From NCBI GenBank assembly GCA_019455325.1, contig JACFMQ010000005.1:1-64000 (forward strand): 64,000 nt of DNA, given 5' to 3'. The first letter of the stretch is position 1, and every line of letters starts with the position of its first letter. The translations under genes were made by a program, and so were the position numbers. Shown here in pieces: positions 1 through 12,435 of the stretch. The notes beneath the pieces are model-generated. The model did no database searches, had not been told where the DNA came from, and saw only the letters and a program-made list of their open reading frames with translations. Source of the DNA: Rhodocyclaceae bacterium (lineage in GTDB: Bacteria; Pseudomonadota; Gammaproteobacteria; Burkholderiales; Rhodocyclaceae).

Positions 1-482
1 CCGACGCCGGCGCCGCCGAACAGGCCGACCTTGCCGCCCTTGGCGAACGGGCAGACCAGGTCGATCACCTTGATGCCGGTTTCGAGCAGGTCGACCGACG
101 GCGAGAGCTCGTCGAACTTCGGCGCCGGCTGGTGGATGGCGCGAACTTCGTTGCCGGCGATCGGGCCGGCTTCGTCGATCGGACGGCCGAGCACGTCCAT
201 GATGCGGCCGAGCGTGCCGTGGCCGACCGGCACCGAGATCGGCGCGCCGGAGTTGTTCACCTTCATGCCGCGGCGCAGGCCGTCGGAAGAGCCCATGGCG
301 ATGGTACGGACGACGCCGTCGCCGATTTCCTGCTGCACTTCGAAGGTCAGACCCGATTCGACGGCGGCGTGTTCTTCGCTCTTGTCGAGCATCAGGGCGT
401 CATAGACCTTGGGCATCTGCTCGCGCGGGAACTGGATGTCCACAACCGCGCCGATGCACTGAACGATGGTACCTTGACTCAT
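1..482 (-). CDS. atpD: ATP synthase F1 subunit beta (partial, C-terminal part beyond window)
   Basis: This is the catalytic subunit of F1 ATP synthase, which makes ATP at the alpha/beta interfaces. The first 160 codons are present. The start reads [19 protein letters not shown], followed by the beta-barrel domain, and the window cuts the gene inside the P-loop after GGAGV (residues 156-160), so the catalytic Lys/Thr, Walker B and C-terminal domain are not visible. It follows atpG by 27 nt in the usual order I-B-E-F-H-A-G-D, and atpC should lie just outside the window. The truncation is an edge effect, not a broken gene. Confidence 0.97.
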   Translation of the reverse strand, partial: MSQGTIVQCIGAVVDIQFPREQMPKVYDALMLDKSEEHAAVESGLTFEVQQEIGDGVVRTIAMGSSDGLRRGMKVNNSGAPISVPVGHGTLGRIMDVLGRPIDEAGPIAGNEVRAIHQPAPKFDELSPSVDLLETGIKVIDLVCPFAKGGKVGLFGGAGV

Positions 483-509
483 GTTGAATCCCTCAATGAT
501 TGAAACCTG

Positions 510-1373
510 TTACACCGCCGCGGCGCCGCCGACGATCTCGGACAGTTCCTTGGTGATCGCCGCCTGGCGCGTCTTGTTGTAGACGAGCTTGAGTTCGCCG
601 ATCACGTTCTTGGCGTTATCCGACGCCGACTTCATCGCCACCATGCGCGCGCTCTGCTCGGAGGCCATGTTCTCGGCCACCGCCTGGTAGATCAGCGCTT
701 CGACGTAGCGGACGAGCAGGTCGTCGACGACTTCCTTGGCCTCGGGCTCGTAGACGTAGTCCCAGTTGGTCTGCGCCGAACCGACCGCTTCGCCGGACAG
801 CGGCAGCAGTTGCTCGATCACCGGCTCCTGCTTCATCGTGTTGATGAAGCGCGTGTAGCCGATGTAGAGCTGGTCGATCTCGCCCTTGACGAAGGCGTCG
901 AGCTGGACCTTGACCGGGCCGATGAGCTTTTCGAGGTGCGGCGTGTCGCCGAGCGCGGTGACGTGCGAAACGATCTTCGCGCCGGCGCGCTGCATGAAGC
1001 CGAGACCCTTGTTGCCGACGGCGGTCACCTGGATGCCGGTGCCCTGGGCTTCCCATTCCTTCATGCGCTGCACGGCAAGGCGCAGCACGTTCGAGTTGAG
1101 GCCGCCGCACAGACCCTTGTCGGAGGTGACGAGGATCAGGCCGACGTTCTTCACCGCCTCGCGCTTGACCAGGAACGGGTGCTTGTACTCGACGATCGCG
1201 TGCGACAGGTTCGCCGCCACGCGCCGGATCTTGTCGCCGTAGGGGCGGGCGGCCCGCATCCGGTCCTGCGCCTTGCGCATCTTGGATGCGGCCACCATCT
1301 CCATGGCCTTCGTGATCTTGCGCGTGTTTTCGACGCTCTTGATCTTGTTGCGAATTTCCTTGCCGCTAGGCAT
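510..1373 (-). CDS. atpG: ATP synthase F1 subunit gamma
   Basis: This is the central rotor shaft of F1, coupling c-ring rotation to the catalytic sites. The 287-residue length is normal for the family. The N-terminal helix is highly characteristic ([29 protein letters not shown]), and the matching C-terminal helix carries [18 protein letters not shown] and a [19 protein letters not shown] end. These two helices form the coiled coil inside the alpha3beta3 hexamer. It lies 17 nt downstream of atpA on the same strand and belongs to the atp operon. Confidence 0.98.
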   Translation of the reverse strand: MPSGKEIRNKIKSVENTRKITKAMEMVAASKMRKAQDRMRAARPYGDKIRRVAANLSHAIVEYKHPFLVKREAVKNVGLILVTSDKGLCGGLNSNVLRLAVQRMKEWEAQGTGIQVTAVGNKGLGFMQRAGAKIVSHVTALGDTPHLEKLIGPVKVQLDAFVKGEIDQLYIGYTRFINTMKQEPVIEQLLPLSGEAVGSAQTNWDYVYEPEAKEVVDDLLVRYVEALIYQAVAENMASEQSARMVAMKSASDNAKNVIGELKLVYNKTRQAAITKELSEIVGGAAAV

Positions 1374-1390
1374 GGCGTTCTCCTAACCGA

Positions 1391-2929
<1,539 letters not shown>

Positions 2930-2938
2930 GGAAATCTC

Positions 2939-3472
2939 CTAGTTTTTCAGCGCCACGGCCATCGCCGCGAGCTTGCCGCGCACGGAGGCGTCGAGCGTCT
3001 GGTCGCCGACGGTCACCACGATGCCGCCGATCAGGGTCGCATCGACCTTGACCGTCAGGTTGAGCTTGCACTTGAAGTGCTTCTCGAGCTCGGGAGTGAC
3101 TTCGCGGACCTGCGCTTCGGACATCGGGAAGGCGGAGACGATCTCGCCGTCGCGGGTGCCTTCTTCGGCGCGCTTCATGGTCTCGTAGAGACCGGCAATC
3201 TCGGGGAGGACGGTCAGCCGGTCGTTCTGGGCCAGCAGCTTCAGCAGGTTGGTCAGACCGTCATCCGCCTTGCCGCATGCCGCGGAGAAGAGCTCGACGA
3301 GCTGCTCCTGGCGCACATTCGGATTGTCGATGACAGCGGCCACCTCGGCGTTGCCGGCGAAGTTCGCCAGCGCCTCGAGACGGTCGGACCACTGCGCCAG
3401 CGCGCCTTTTTCGCGCGCCAGCGAGAACACCGCTTCGGCGTACGGCCGGGCAATGGTGACGGTTTCGGCCAT
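2939..3472 (-). CDS. atpH: ATP synthase F1 subunit delta (OSCP homologue)
   Basis: This is the peripheral-stalk subunit that ties the top of F1 to subunit b. Its 177 residues match the family. The N-terminus (TIARPYAEAVFSLAREKG) and the C-terminal strand/helix (VDATLIGGIVVTVGDQTLDASVRGKLAAM) are the two recognisable delta-subunit blocks. It lies 5 nt after atpF and 9 nt before atpA, consistent with translational coupling inside the operon. Confidence 0.97.
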   Translation of the reverse strand: MAETVTIARPYAEAVFSLAREKGALAQWSDRLEALANFAGNAEVAAVIDNPNVRQEQLVELFSAACGKADDGLTNLLKLLAQNDRLTVLPEIAGLYETMKRAEEGTRDGEIVSAFPMSEAQVREVTPELEKHFKCKLNLTVKVDATLIGGIVVTVGDQTLDASVRGKLAAMAVALKN

Positions 3473-3477
3473 ATGCG

Positions 3478-3948
3478 TTACAGACCCTGCTTGAGCGAAC
3501 CGAGGATGTCGGCGTGCGCGGCGGCGTTGATTTCCTTCTTCAGGATCTTCTCGGCGCCGGCGACGGCCAGCTCGGCCACGCGCTCGCGCAGCTGCTGCTT
3601 GGCCCGTTCGACTTCCTGGTCGATTTCGGCCTTGCCGCTGGCGAGAACCTTGTCCGCCTCGACCTTGGCCTGACCCTTGGCATCCTCGACGATCTGCTGC
3701 GCGCGCCTCTCGGCGGCGGCGATCACTTCGGAGGCCTTTTCCTTGGCTTCGCGCAGGGCGTCGGCGGAACGCTTGGCAGCGATCTCCTGCTCCTGCTTGC
3801 CGCGCTCGGCGGCGGCGAGACCGTCGGCAATCTGCTTCTGGCGGTCGGCCATCGCCTTTTGCAGCGGCGGCCAGACAAACTTCATCGTGATCCAGATGAA
3901 GACCGCGAACCAGATCGCCTGTCCAATCAGAGTAGCGTTAATGCTCAC
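3478..3948 (-). CDS. atpF: ATP synthase Fo subunit b
   Basis: This is the membrane-anchored peripheral stalk of the ATP synthase. It has 156 residues, with one N-terminal membrane segment (residues about 5-25, [19 protein letters not shown]) followed by a long charged helix rich in Ala, Lys and Glu that dimerises. The start is GTG at 3946-3948. An AAGGAG ribosome-binding site lies 6 nt upstream and the protein then begins with the family-typical INATLIGQ. A start further upstream would add unrelated residues reading back into atpE, so it is rejected. Confidence 0.96.
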   Translation of the reverse strand: MSINATLIGQAIWFAVFIWITMKFVWPPLQKAMADRQKQIADGLAAAERGKQEQEIAAKRSADALREAKEKASEVIAAAERRAQQIVEDAKGQAKVEADKVLASGKAEIDQEVERAKQQLRERVAELAVAGAEKILKKEINAAAHADILGSLKQGL

Positions 3949-3979
3949 GCCAGACTCCTTTCTGTTAGGGACCGGGCGA

Positions 3980-5122
<1,143 letters not shown>

Positions 5123-5146
5123 TCAATCCCCTAGAACCGTTGCCGC

Positions 5147-5515
5147 TCAGCGCCGTCTAATCAGCGCCAGCCAGTAAATTACGAAGGTCGATGCATACCC
5201 GACGAACAGCGGGATCGGAGCGACGCCCTTGTAGCCGACGAAGACGAGAGCGAACCCGCCAAGCGTCGCCGCGAACTTGTACGCCTCTCCCGCCGCCTGC
5301 CCGCGATAGGCGCGCATCGGGTCGGGCTTGCCGGCCGCATCGACCGACAGGCGCATGGCCCGCCACACGTAAAGCAGATTGGCCACCACCCCGATGCCGC
5401 CGCCGGCCATCGCCGACAGCGCGGCGTTCGCGCCCCCCGACGCCGCGGCGACGCTCGCCACCAGCAGCGTCAGCGCCACCTGCCAGCCAATGATCCAGCG
5501 GACTTGCGGGTGCAA
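5147..5515 (-). CDS. atpI: ATP synthase accessory protein I
   Basis: This is a small membrane protein encoded first in many atp operons, thought to help c-ring assembly or magnesium supply. It has 122 residues and four predicted membrane segments (about 8-25, 32-52, 72-92, 98-116). The start is an unusual TTG at 5513-5515 (TTG CAC CCG CAA), supported by a GGAG ribosome-binding site six bases upstream; no ATG or GTG lies nearby in frame. A convincing sigma70 promoter lies directly before it, so atpI leads the operon. Confidence 0.88.
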   Translation of the reverse strand: MHPQVRWIIGWQVALTLLVASVAAASGGANAALSAMAGGGIGVVANLLYVWRAMRLSVDAAGKPDPMRAYRGQAAGEAYKFAATLGGFALVFVGYKGVAPIPLFVGYASTFVIYWLALIRRR

Positions 5516-5540
5516 GGGATGCTCCGACTAAAACCGCGGC

Positions 5541-5569
5541 AGTCTACCCCGGTCTTCTACAAGAGTCAA
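5541..5569 (-). promoter_or_regulatory. sigma70-type promoter of the atp operon
   Basis: On the minus strand TTGACT (5564-5569, 5/6 match to the -35 consensus) is followed after exactly 17 bp by TAGACT (5541-5546, 4/6 match to the -10). Transcription would start near 5534, leaving a leader of about 20 nt before the TTG of atpI. Assigned by consensus and position only. Confidence 0.65.
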
Positions 5570-5620
5570 ACCGATGTTGCAGTGCACAGACCGGGCGCAC
5601 GACCCTCCCCCGGCCGGGCG

Positions 5621-6457
5621 TTATCGTAGCCGGTTCAGCAGACCTTCCAACTGATCCAGATCAGAAAATTCGATGCTCAGCCGGCCTGCGCCCTTGCGAT
5701 TGGCCTTGATCGCCACCGTCGCGCCGAGGGCGTCGGCGAGCTCTTCCTGCAGGCGCAGCAGGTCGCGGTCCGGCTTCGGCGGCAGCTTCTCCGACGGCGG
5801 CGCCATTTCGCGCTGCACAAGACGCTCCGCCTCGCGCACCGACAGCCCCTTCTGCGCGATGCGCTGCGCCAGCGCCACCTGCAGCGCGCTGGAGAGCGGC
5901 AGCAGCGCGCGCGCGTGGCCCATGTCGATGTCCCCGGCCATCAGCATGTCCTGTACCGGCGGCGCGAGCTGCAAGAGGCGCAGCAGGTTCGATGCCGCCG
6001 GGCGCGAGCGGCCGACCGCGTCGGCCGCCTGCTGGTGCGTCATCGAGAATTCGTCGACGAGGCGCTGCAGGCCGAGCGCCTCTTCCAGCGGATTCAGGTT
6101 CTCGCGCTGGATGTTCTCGATCAGCGCCATGGCCAGCGCCGCGTCGTCCGGGATCTCGCGGATCAGCGTCGGCACCTCGGTCAGGCCGGCGAGCTGCGCC
6201 GCGCGCCAGCGGCGCTCGCCGGCGATGATCTCGTAGCGGTCCGGCGCCACCGGCCGCACCAGGATCGGCTGCATCAGCCCCTGCGCGCGGATCGACGCCG
6301 CCAACTCTTCCAGCGAGCCCTGATCCATCTGCGTGCGCGGCTGGTACTTGCCCGGCTGCAGCGCCGTCACCGGCAGCGCGCGCTGCACTTCCTTCTTCGC
6401 CGATTCGTCGCCGGCCAGCAGCGCGTCGAGGCCGCGGCCGAGTCCCTTCAGTTTCAT
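5621..6457 (-). CDS. parB: chromosome-partitioning protein ParB
   Basis: ParB is a CTP-dependent DNA clamp that loads at parS sites and spreads to organise the origin region. It has 278 residues. The N-terminal tag MKLKGLGRGLDALL is typical for binding ParA, followed by the ParB/Srx CTP-binding domain (ILVRPVAPDRYEIIAGERRWRAAQLAG), the helix-turn-helix (MTHQQAADAVGRSRPAASNLLRLL) and a C-terminal dimer domain. The start at 6457 overlaps the parA stop as ATGA, indicating coupling. Three parS sites matching its expected target lie in this window at 32.9 and 40.9 kb. Confidence 0.97.
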   Translation of the reverse strand: MKLKGLGRGLDALLAGDESAKKEVQRALPVTALQPGKYQPRTQMDQGSLEELAASIRAQGLMQPILVRPVAPDRYEIIAGERRWRAAQLAGLTEVPTLIREIPDDAALAMALIENIQRENLNPLEEALGLQRLVDEFSMTHQQAADAVGRSRPAASNLLRLLQLAPPVQDMLMAGDIDMGHARALLPLSSALQVALAQRIAQKGLSVREAERLVQREMAPPSEKLPPKPDRDLLRLQEELADALGATVAIKANRKGAGRLSIEFSDLDQLEGLLNRLR

Positions 6458-7251
6458 GCCAGAGCTCCCTGTTGGCTGGTCTCGACCCTGCCGTCGCGGC
6501 GGTCGAGCATTTCCTGCGCCAGTTGCAGGTAGGCCTGCGCGCCCCGCGACTGGCGGTCGAAGGCGATCACCGGCTTGCCGTACGACGGCGCCTCGGCGAG
6601 CCGCACGTTGCGCGGGATGATGCTCTTGTAGACCTTGTCGCCGAAGTGGCTCTCCAGCTCGCCGGAGACCTGCTGCGTCAGCGTCGAGCGCGGGTCGTAC
6701 ATGGTGCGCAGCAGACCCTCGATGTGCAGCGCCGGGTTGAGGTTGGCGCGCACCTTCCGGAGCGTCGTCACCAGGTCGGTGAGCCCTTCCAGCGCGTAGT
6801 ACTCGCACTGCATCGGGATCATCACCGCCTCGGCGGCGACCAGGCCGTTCACCGTCAGCATGTTCAGCGCCGGCGGGCAGTCCATGAGCACGAAATCATA
6901 TTCGGCGCCGGCCGCGGCGAGCGCGTCGCGCAGCCGGAACTCGCGGTTGGCGAGCTCGATCAGCTCGACCTCGGCGCCGGCCAGCTCGCGGTTGGCGGGC
7001 AGCACGTCGAAATCGAAATCGGTGCGGATGCGCGATTCTTCCAGCGTCGAACGGCCGATCAGGATCTGGTAGACGGTCGGCAGCGCCTCGCGCTTCATGA
7101 TGCCGCAGCCGGTGGTCGCGTTGCCCTGCGGGTCGAGGTCGATCATCAGCACGCGCTGACCGAGCGCGGCGAGGCTCGCCGAGAGGTTCACGGCGGTCGT
7201 GGTCTTGCCCACGCCGCCCTTCTGATTGGTCACTGCCAGTACCTTGGCCAC
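6454..7251 (-). CDS. parA: chromosome-partitioning ATPase ParA (Soj family)
   Basis: This ATPase binds non-specific DNA when ATP-bound and moves ParB-parS complexes apart. It has 265 residues with a deviant Walker A KGGVGKTT (residues 11-18), DLDPQGNAT (switch I/A' region) and the Walker B DCPPALNMLTVNGL. There is no N-terminal DNA-binding extension, so it is the chromosomal Soj type rather than a plasmid type. It follows rsmG by one base and overlaps parB by four. Confidence 0.97.
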   Translation of the reverse strand: MAKVLAVTNQKGGVGKTTTAVNLSASLAALGQRVLMIDLDPQGNATTGCGIMKREALPTVYQILIGRSTLEESRIRTDFDFDVLPANRELAGAEVELIELANREFRLRDALAAAGAEYDFVLMDCPPALNMLTVNGLVAAEAVMIPMQCEYYALEGLTDLVTTLRKVRANLNPALHIEGLLRTMYDPRSTLTQQVSGELESHFGDKVYKSIIPRNVRLAEAPSYGKPVIAFDRQSRGAQAYLQLAQEMLDRRDGRVETSQQGALA

Positions 7252-7252
7252 G

Positions 7253-7888
7253 TCATCGCTCCCTGATTACGACCAGATGGCGCTCGCCATCCACGCCCGG
7301 CACGTCGAGCCGGTGCACCGCCGCGACGGCGACGTCAGCCGGCAGTTTATTCATTTCCGCGTCCGGGCGAAGCCCTTTCATCGCCAGCCACTCGCCGTCC
7401 GCATTTTCCTTCCCTCCCAGCAGGTGCCGCGTCAGGCCGACGAAATCGGCGAGTTCGGCGAAGGCGCGCGAGACGATCGCGGCGAACGGCGCCGCCGGCC
7501 GGAAGGCCTCGACGCGCGCCGTGACCACCCGCACGTTCCTCAATTCCAGCTCGATCGCCGCCTGTTGCAGGAAGGCGGTCTTCTTGCCGTTGCTGTCCAA
7601 GAGCGTCACCGCCAGTTCCGGCCGCGCGATGGCCAGCGGAATGCCCGGCTGGCCGCCGCCGCTGCCGACGTCGAGCAGATTCGCCGCCGGCACGTGGGGC
7701 AGGATCGCCAGCGAGTCGAGCAGATGGTGGCTGACGGCGAGCGCCGGGTCGCGCAGCGCGGTCAGGCTGTAGGTGCGGTTCCACTTTTCCAGGAACGCGG
7801 CGTAGGCGAGCAGCTTTTCCTGTGCCGGCGCCGGCAGGTCGATGCCGAGGGCGGAGAGGCCGTCCGCCAGTTGCCGCTCGCGGCTCAT
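7253..7888 (-). CDS. rsmG: 16S rRNA (guanine527-N7)-methyltransferase RsmG
   Basis: It methylates G527 in the 530 loop of 16S rRNA. It has 211 residues with a class I methyltransferase fold. The SAM-binding glycine motif [17 protein letters not shown] is at residues 71-87, with [14 protein letters not shown] as motif [11 protein letters not shown] near the N-terminus is typical. The start at 7888 overlaps the mnmG stop as ATGA, which fixes it; longer reading frames upstream only read through mnmG. Formerly gidB. Confidence 0.96.
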   Translation of the reverse strand: MSRERQLADGLSALGIDLPAPAQEKLLAYAAFLEKWNRTYSLTALRDPALAVSHHLLDSLAILPHVPAANLLDVGSGGGQPGIPLAIARPELAVTLLDSNGKKTAFLQQAAIELELRNVRVVTARVEAFRPAAPFAAIVSRAFAELADFVGLTRHLLGGKENADGEWLAMKGLRPDAEMNKLPADVAVAAVHRLDVPGVDGERHLVVIRER

Positions 7889-9795
7889 GCGCGCTTCGTC
7901 TCGCGGGCGCCGGCCTTCGGCCCGATGCGCTTCAGATGCACCAGCAACAGCGAGATCGCCGCCGGCGTCACGCCCTGGAGGCGCGACGCCTGGCCGATGG
8001 TCTGCGGCCGGTGCTGCGCGAGCTTCTGCTGCACTTCGCGCGAGAGGCCCGGCACCGCCGCGTAGTCGAGGTCGGCGGGCAGGAGGGTCTCTTCCTGCGT
8101 CAGGTTCTTCGCCACTTCTTCCTGCTGGCGCTCGATGTAGCCCTGGTACTTGGCCTGGATCTCGACCTGCTCGACGACCTGCGCATCGGCGAGCGGCGTC
8201 TCGCCGGCGGCGCCGGGCAGCGTCAGCAGCGCGGCGTAGCTCACGTCCGGCCGGCGCAGCAGGTCGAACAGCGTGTATTCGCGCTCGATCGCCTTGCCGA
8301 GCACGCGCTCGGCGTCGGCCGGCGGCAGCGTCTGCGGCCGCAGCCAGGTCGATTTCAGGCGCGCCTGTTCGCGCGCGATGGCGTCGCGCTTGCGGTTGAA
8401 GGCGTCCCAGCGCGCGTCGTCGACCAGGCCCAGTTCGCGGCCCTGCTCGGTCAGGCGCAGGTCGGCGTTGTCCTCGCGCAGGGACAGACGGTATTCGGCG
8501 CGGCTGGTGAACATGCGGTACGGTTCGGCGACGCCGCGCGTGATCAGGTCGTCGACGAGCACGCCGAGGTAGGCCTCGTCGCGGCGCGGGCTCCACGCCG
8601 CGCGCTCCGCCACGTACAGCGCGGCGTTGGCGCCGGCCAAGAGGCCCTGCGCGGCGGCCTCCTCGTAGCCGGTGGTGCCGTTGATCTGGCCGGCGAAGAA
8701 GAGGCCGCGGATGGCCTTGGTCTCGAACGAGGATTTCAGCCCGCGCGGATCGAAGTAGTCGTATTCGATGGCGTAGCCGGGGCGCAGGATGTGGCAGTTT
8801 TCCAGCCCGCGGATCGAGCGCACGATCTGCAACTGCACGTCGAAGGGCAGCGAGGTCGAGATGCCGTTCGGGTAGATCTCGTGCGTCGTCAGCCCCTCCG
8901 GTTCGAGGAAGACGTTGTGGCTGTCCTTGGCCGCGAAGCGGTGGATCTTGTCCTCGATCGACGGGCAGTAGCGCGGCCCGACGCCCTCGATGACGCCGGT
9001 GTACATCGGCGAGCGGTCGAGGTTGTCGCGGATGATCGCGTGCGTGCGTTCGTTGGTGCTCGTCACCCAGCACGGCAACTGCCGCGGATGCTGGCCGGCG
9101 TGGCCGAGGAAGGAGAACACCGGCAGCGGATCGTCGGAGTGCTGCTCGGCCAGCGCCGAGAAGTCGATGGTCTTGCCGTCGAGCCGCGGCGGCGTGCCGG
9201 TCTTCAAACGTCCGGCCGGCAGCGCGAGTTCGCGCAGGCGCGCGGCGAGCGACACCGACGGCGGGTCGCCCATGCGGCCGCCGGTGTAGTTCGCGAGGCC
9301 GACGTGGATCAGGCCGTTGAGGAAGGTGCCGGCGGTGAGCACGACGGCGCGCGCCGAAAAGCGGATGCCGAGCTGCGTCACCGCGCCGGCCACGCAGTCG
9401 CCTTCGAGGATCAGGTCGTCGCAGGCCTGCGCGAAGATCGTCAGGTTAGTCTGATTCTCCAGCCGGCCGCGGATCGCCTGCTTGTACAGCACGCGGTCGG
9501 CCTGCGCGCGGGTGGCGCGCACCGCCGGGCCCTTCGACGCGTTGAGGATGCGGAACTGGATGCCGGCCTCGTCGGTGGCCGCGGCCATGGCGCCGCCGAG
9601 CGCGTCGACCTCCTTGACCAGGTGACCCTTGCCGATGCCGCCGATCGACGGGTTGCAGCTCATCGCGCCGAGCGTGTCCATGTTGTGCGTGAGCAGCAGC
9701 GTGCGCCGGCCCATGCGCGCGGCGGCGAGCGCGGCCTCGGTGCCGGCGTGGCCGCCGCCGACGACGATGACGTCGAAACGCTCGGGATACAGCAT
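7885..9795 (-). CDS. mnmG: tRNA uridine-5-carboxymethylaminomethyl modification enzyme MnmG
   Basis: This FAD protein works with MnmE to modify U34 of tRNAs reading NNA/NNG codons. It has 636 residues. The FAD dinucleotide-binding motif [14 protein letters not shown] starts at residue 9, followed by [23 protein letters not shown], with the GidA helical domain at the C-terminus. The start [15 protein letters not shown] at 9795 is chosen because upstream residues are unrelated to the family. It heads the mnmG-rsmG-parA-parB cluster; mnmE lies in this window at 18.7-20.0 kb. Formerly gidA. Confidence 0.97.
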   Translation of the reverse strand: MLYPERFDVIVVGGGHAGTEAALAAARMGRRTLLLTHNMDTLGAMSCNPSIGGIGKGHLVKEVDALGGAMAAATDEAGIQFRILNASKGPAVRATRAQADRVLYKQAIRGRLENQTNLTIFAQACDDLILEGDCVAGAVTQLGIRFSARAVVLTAGTFLNGLIHVGLANYTGGRMGDPPSVSLAARLRELALPAGRLKTGTPPRLDGKTIDFSALAEQHSDDPLPVFSFLGHAGQHPRQLPCWVTSTNERTHAIIRDNLDRSPMYTGVIEGVGPRYCPSIEDKIHRFAAKDSHNVFLEPEGLTTHEIYPNGISTSLPFDVQLQIVRSIRGLENCHILRPGYAIEYDYFDPRGLKSSFETKAIRGLFFAGQINGTTGYEEAAAQGLLAGANAALYVAERAAWSPRRDEAYLGVLVDDLITRGVAEPYRMFTSRAEYRLSLREDNADLRLTEQGRELGLVDDARWDAFNRKRDAIAREQARLKSTWLRPQTLPPADAERVLGKAIEREYTLFDLLRRPDVSYAALLTLPGAAGETPLADAQVVEQVEIQAKYQGYIERQQEEVAKNLTQEETLLPADLDYAAVPGLSREVQQKLAQHRPQTIGQASRLQGVTPAAISLLLVHLKRIGPKAGARETKRA

Positions 9796-9856
9796 GGGAT
9801 TCGGGACCTGGCGGAAAACGCGGAAAAACGCGCGGAAATTTCGGGAAAGGCGCGGA

Positions 9857-9862
9857 ATTGTA
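9857..9862 (-). promoter_or_regulatory. candidate -10 element upstream of mnmG
   Basis: TACAAT (5/6 to consensus) lies on the minus strand about 60 bp before the mnmG start, in a low-GC patch (9830-9900) between two GC-rich divergent genes. No good -35 is present at 16-18 bp, so the assignment is weak. Confidence 0.35.
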
Positions 9863-9943
9863 CGCCAATTCGCTGAAAAATAACAGGTTTCCGGGTTTCG
9901 CGCGGTCCGTGGCATGCTCCGGGAAAACACGCACCCAACCGCC

Positions 9944-10654
9944 ATGCGCACCCGCCGCCTCTTTCTCGACCGCCTCGACCCGGACTCCGGCGCCTACGAC
10001 GTGGTCGTCGTCATCGACGTGCTGCGCTCGTTCTCGACCGCCGCCTACGCCTTCGCCGCCGGCGCCCGCCGCATCTACCCGGTGGAGACGATCGCCGAGG
10101 CGCACCGGCTGAAAACGGCGCTGCCCGAGGCGCTGACCACCGGCGCGGTCGGCGGCGGCGACCCGGTGTCCGGCTTCGACTACGGCAATTCGCCGAGCGC
10201 GCTGTGCGACCTCGACCTCGCCGGGCGCACGCTGATCCAGAGCACCGCCGCCGGCGTCCGCGGCCTCGGCCGCTTCGCCCACGCCCGCGCGCTGTTCGCC
10301 GGCAGCCTGGTCTGCGCGGCGGCGACGGCGGCGGCGATCCGCAATCTGCGGCCGACGGAGGTGGTCTTCGTCGTCACCGGCGAATGGGTGGACCGCGACG
10401 GCGACGAGGACATCGCCTGCGCCGACTACCTCGACGCCCTGCTGCGCGGCGGCGCGCCGGACCCGGCACTCTACGCGCGGCGCGTACGCGACTCGGACTT
10501 CGGCCGGCGCTTCCTCGCCGGCGACAACCCGAACCTGCCGCGCGCCGACCTCGACCTGTGCGCGCAGGCCGATCGCTTCGACTTCGCCATGCCGGCGCGG
10601 CGCCACGAGGGGCGCTGCGCGCTGGTCGCGGAAAGAATGCCCGCGCCGGACTGA
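9944..10654 (+). CDS. 2-phosphosulfolactate phosphatase (ComB) family protein
   Basis: It has 236 residues from ATG 9944; an in-frame ATG at 9914 would add ten residues, and neither has a strong ribosome-binding site. It resembles the ComB family, which removes phosphate from 2-phosphosulfolactate in methanogen coenzyme M synthesis. Visible family blocks are [22 protein letters not shown] near the N-terminus, [17 protein letters not shown], and [13 protein letters not shown]. Bacteria without coenzyme M also carry this family, so the real substrate here is unknown. It is divergent from mnmG and convergent with ahpF. Confidence 0.8.
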   Translation: MRTRRLFLDRLDPDSGAYDVVVVIDVLRSFSTAAYAFAAGARRIYPVETIAEAHRLKTALPEALTTGAVGGGDPVSGFDYGNSPSALCDLDLAGRTLIQSTAAGVRGLGRFAHARALFAGSLVCAAATAAAIRNLRPTEVVFVVTGEWVDRDGDEDIACADYLDALLRGGAPDPALYARRVRDSDFGRRFLAGDNPNLPRADLDLCAQADRFDFAMPARRHEGRCALVAERMPAPD

Positions 10655-10668
10655 GCGCGGAAAAGAAA

Positions 10669-10691
10669 AACGGCCGCGCGCGGCGGCCGTT
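10669..10691 (-). terminator. intrinsic terminator after ahpF (bidirectional hairpin)
   Basis: Perfect 9-bp arms AACGGCCGC / GCGGCCGTT enclose a 5-base loop. On the minus strand the hairpin is followed by a T-rich run (TTTTTCTTTT), the classic form for ending ahpCF transcripts. The same stem may also serve the plus-strand phosphatase gene, whose stop is 15 bp away, though with a poorer tail. Confidence 0.8.
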
Positions 10692-10712
10692 CCTCGTTGC
10701 GACAGCGCCGCG

Positions 10713-12281
10713 TCAGGCGGCGACCTGCGCCGGCACCGAGCTCCGGATCAGGTGGTCGAAGGCGCCGAGCGAGGCGGTCGCGCCCGCGCCCATGGCGATG
10801 ATGATCTGCTTGTACGGCACGGTCGTCGCATCGCCGGCGGCGAAGACGCCGGGCACCGAGGTCTGGCCGCGCGCGTCGATCTCGATCTCGCCGTGCTTGG
10901 AGAGCGCCAGGCTGCCCTTCAGCCAGTCGGTGTTCGGCAAGAGGCCGATCTGCACGAAGACGCCTTCCAGCTCGACGCGCTTCGTCTCACCGCTGGCGCG
11001 GTCCTTGTACGAGAGCGCGTTCACCTTGCTGCCGTCGCCGTGCACCTCGGTCGTCTGCGCCTGTTTGATGACGGTGACGTTGGGCAGGCTGGCGAGCTTC
11101 TTCTGCAGCACCGCGTCGGCTCGCAGCGCGTCGGCGAATTCGAGCAGGGTCACGTGGCCGACGATGCCGGCGAGGTCGATCGCCGCTTCCACGCCGGAGT
11201 TGCCGCCGCCGATCACCGCCACGCGCTTGCCCTTGAACAGCGGGCCGTCGCAGTGCGGGCAGTAGGCCACGCCCTTGCCGCGGTATTCGCGTTCGCCGGG
11301 CACGTTCATCTCGCGCCAGCGCGCGCCGGTGGCGAGGATCACGCTCTTCGCCTTCAGCACGGCGCCGCTCGCCGTCTTGATCTCGTGGTACTGCTCGCCG
11401 GGGATCAGCGCGTCGGCGCGCTGCAGGTTCATGATGTCGACGTCGTACTCGCGCACGTGCGCCTCCAGGCCGGCGGCGAGCTTCGGGCCGTCGGTCTCCT
11501 TCACCGAGATGAAGTTCTCGATGGCCAGCGTGTCCAGCACCTGGCCGCCGAAGCGCTCGGCGAGCACGCCGGTGCGGATGCCCTTGCGCGCGGCGTAGAT
11601 CGCCGCCGCGGCGCCGGCCGGGCCGCCGCCGACGACGAGCACGTCGAAGGGTTCCTTGGCGTTGATCTTCTCGGCCTCGCGCTTCTCGGCGCCGACGTCG
11701 AGCCGGGCGACGATCTCCTCGATGGTCATGCGGCCCTGGCCGAAGGGTTCGCCGTTGAGGAACACGGTCGGCACGGCCATGATCTTGCGCGCCTCGACCT
11801 CGCCCTGGAACAGCGCGCCGTCGATCATCGCGCTCGTCGCCTTCGGGTTGAGCACGGCGATCAGGTTGAGCGCCTGCACCACGTCCGGGCAGTTGTGGCA
11901 GGAGAGCGAGATGAAGGTCTCGAACCTGAACTCGCCGTCGAGCGCCCTGATCTGCTCGATCACCTCCGGCTCGACCTTCGGCGGGTGGCCGCCGGTCTGC
12001 AGCAGCGCCAGCACCAGCGAGGTGAACTCGTGACCCATCGGGATGCCGGCGAACTCGATGCGCGCAGCCTCGCCCGGGCGGCCGACGGCGAACGAGGGCC
12101 GGCGCGGCGATACGCCGTCCTCGCGCACGCTGACCTTTCCGGACAGCGCGGCGATGTCGTGCAGCAGTTCGTGCATCTCGCGCGCCTTGTCGCTGCCGTC
12201 GAGCGAGGCGACGAGTTCGATCGGCTGCTGCAGGCGTTCGAGGTAGGCGGTGAGTTGCTGCTTGATGGCGGCGTCGAGCAT
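10713..12281 (-). CDS. ahpF: alkyl hydroperoxide reductase subunit F
   Basis: AhpF is an FAD/NADH-dependent disulfide reductase that recharges AhpC. It has 522 residues. The N-terminal tandem thioredoxin-fold domain carries the transfer pair Cys128-His-Asn-Cys131. The thioredoxin-reductase-like half carries [15 protein letters not shown] for FAD (218-232), the redox pair Cys341-Pro-His-Cys344 and [13 protein letters not shown] for NADH. The start at 12281 follows GGGAGAA. It lies 154 nt downstream of ahpC, a gap filled by strong hairpins, and ends at an intrinsic terminator. Confidence 0.97.
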   Translation of the reverse strand: MLDAAIKQQLTAYLERLQQPIELVASLDGSDKAREMHELLHDIAALSGKVSVREDGVSPRRPSFAVGRPGEAARIEFAGIPMGHEFTSLVLALLQTGGHPPKVEPEVIEQIRALDGEFRFETFISLSCHNCPDVVQALNLIAVLNPKATSAMIDGALFQGEVEARKIMAVPTVFLNGEPFGQGRMTIEEIVARLDVGAEKREAEKINAKEPFDVLVVGGGPAGAAAAIYAARKGIRTGVLAERFGGQVLDTLAIENFISVKETDGPKLAAGLEAHVREYDVDIMNLQRADALIPGEQYHEIKTASGAVLKAKSVILATGARWREMNVPGEREYRGKGVAYCPHCDGPLFKGKRVAVIGGGNSGVEAAIDLAGIVGHVTLLEFADALRADAVLQKKLASLPNVTVIKQAQTTEVHGDGSKVNALSYKDRASGETKRVELEGVFVQIGLLPNTDWLKGSLALSKHGEIEIDARGQTSVPGVFAAGDATTVPYKQIIIAMGAGATASLGAFDHLIRSSVPAQVAA

Positions 12282-12321
12282 GGTTTTCTCCCTTCGATGA
12301 TTCGCTTCGGTCGCGGTGGAC

Positions 12322-12417
12322 TGCACTGCAAAGGCGCCGACGGGCGGCACTGCGGGGAGGGGTCGGGGGGTACCCGCCGACGCCTTTGCGGTGCACTCCC
12401 GGCCTGCCGGCCGGGAG
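12322..12417 (-). other. structured ahpC-ahpF intercistronic region
   Basis: Two stems are visible. Arms 12322-12336 and 12381-12395 (GCAAAGGCG/CGCCTTTGC core plus TGCAC/GTGCA, 14 of 15 positions paired) enclose 44 nt. Beside them CTCCCGGCC/GGCCGGGAG (12396-12404 and 12409-12417) is a perfect 9-bp hairpin with a TGCC loop. No T-run follows on the minus strand, so RNA processing, 3'-end protection of ahpC, or attenuation is more likely than full termination. Function is inferred. Confidence 0.6.
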
Positions 12418-12435
12418 CGGGGTGCTAGCGGGGGT

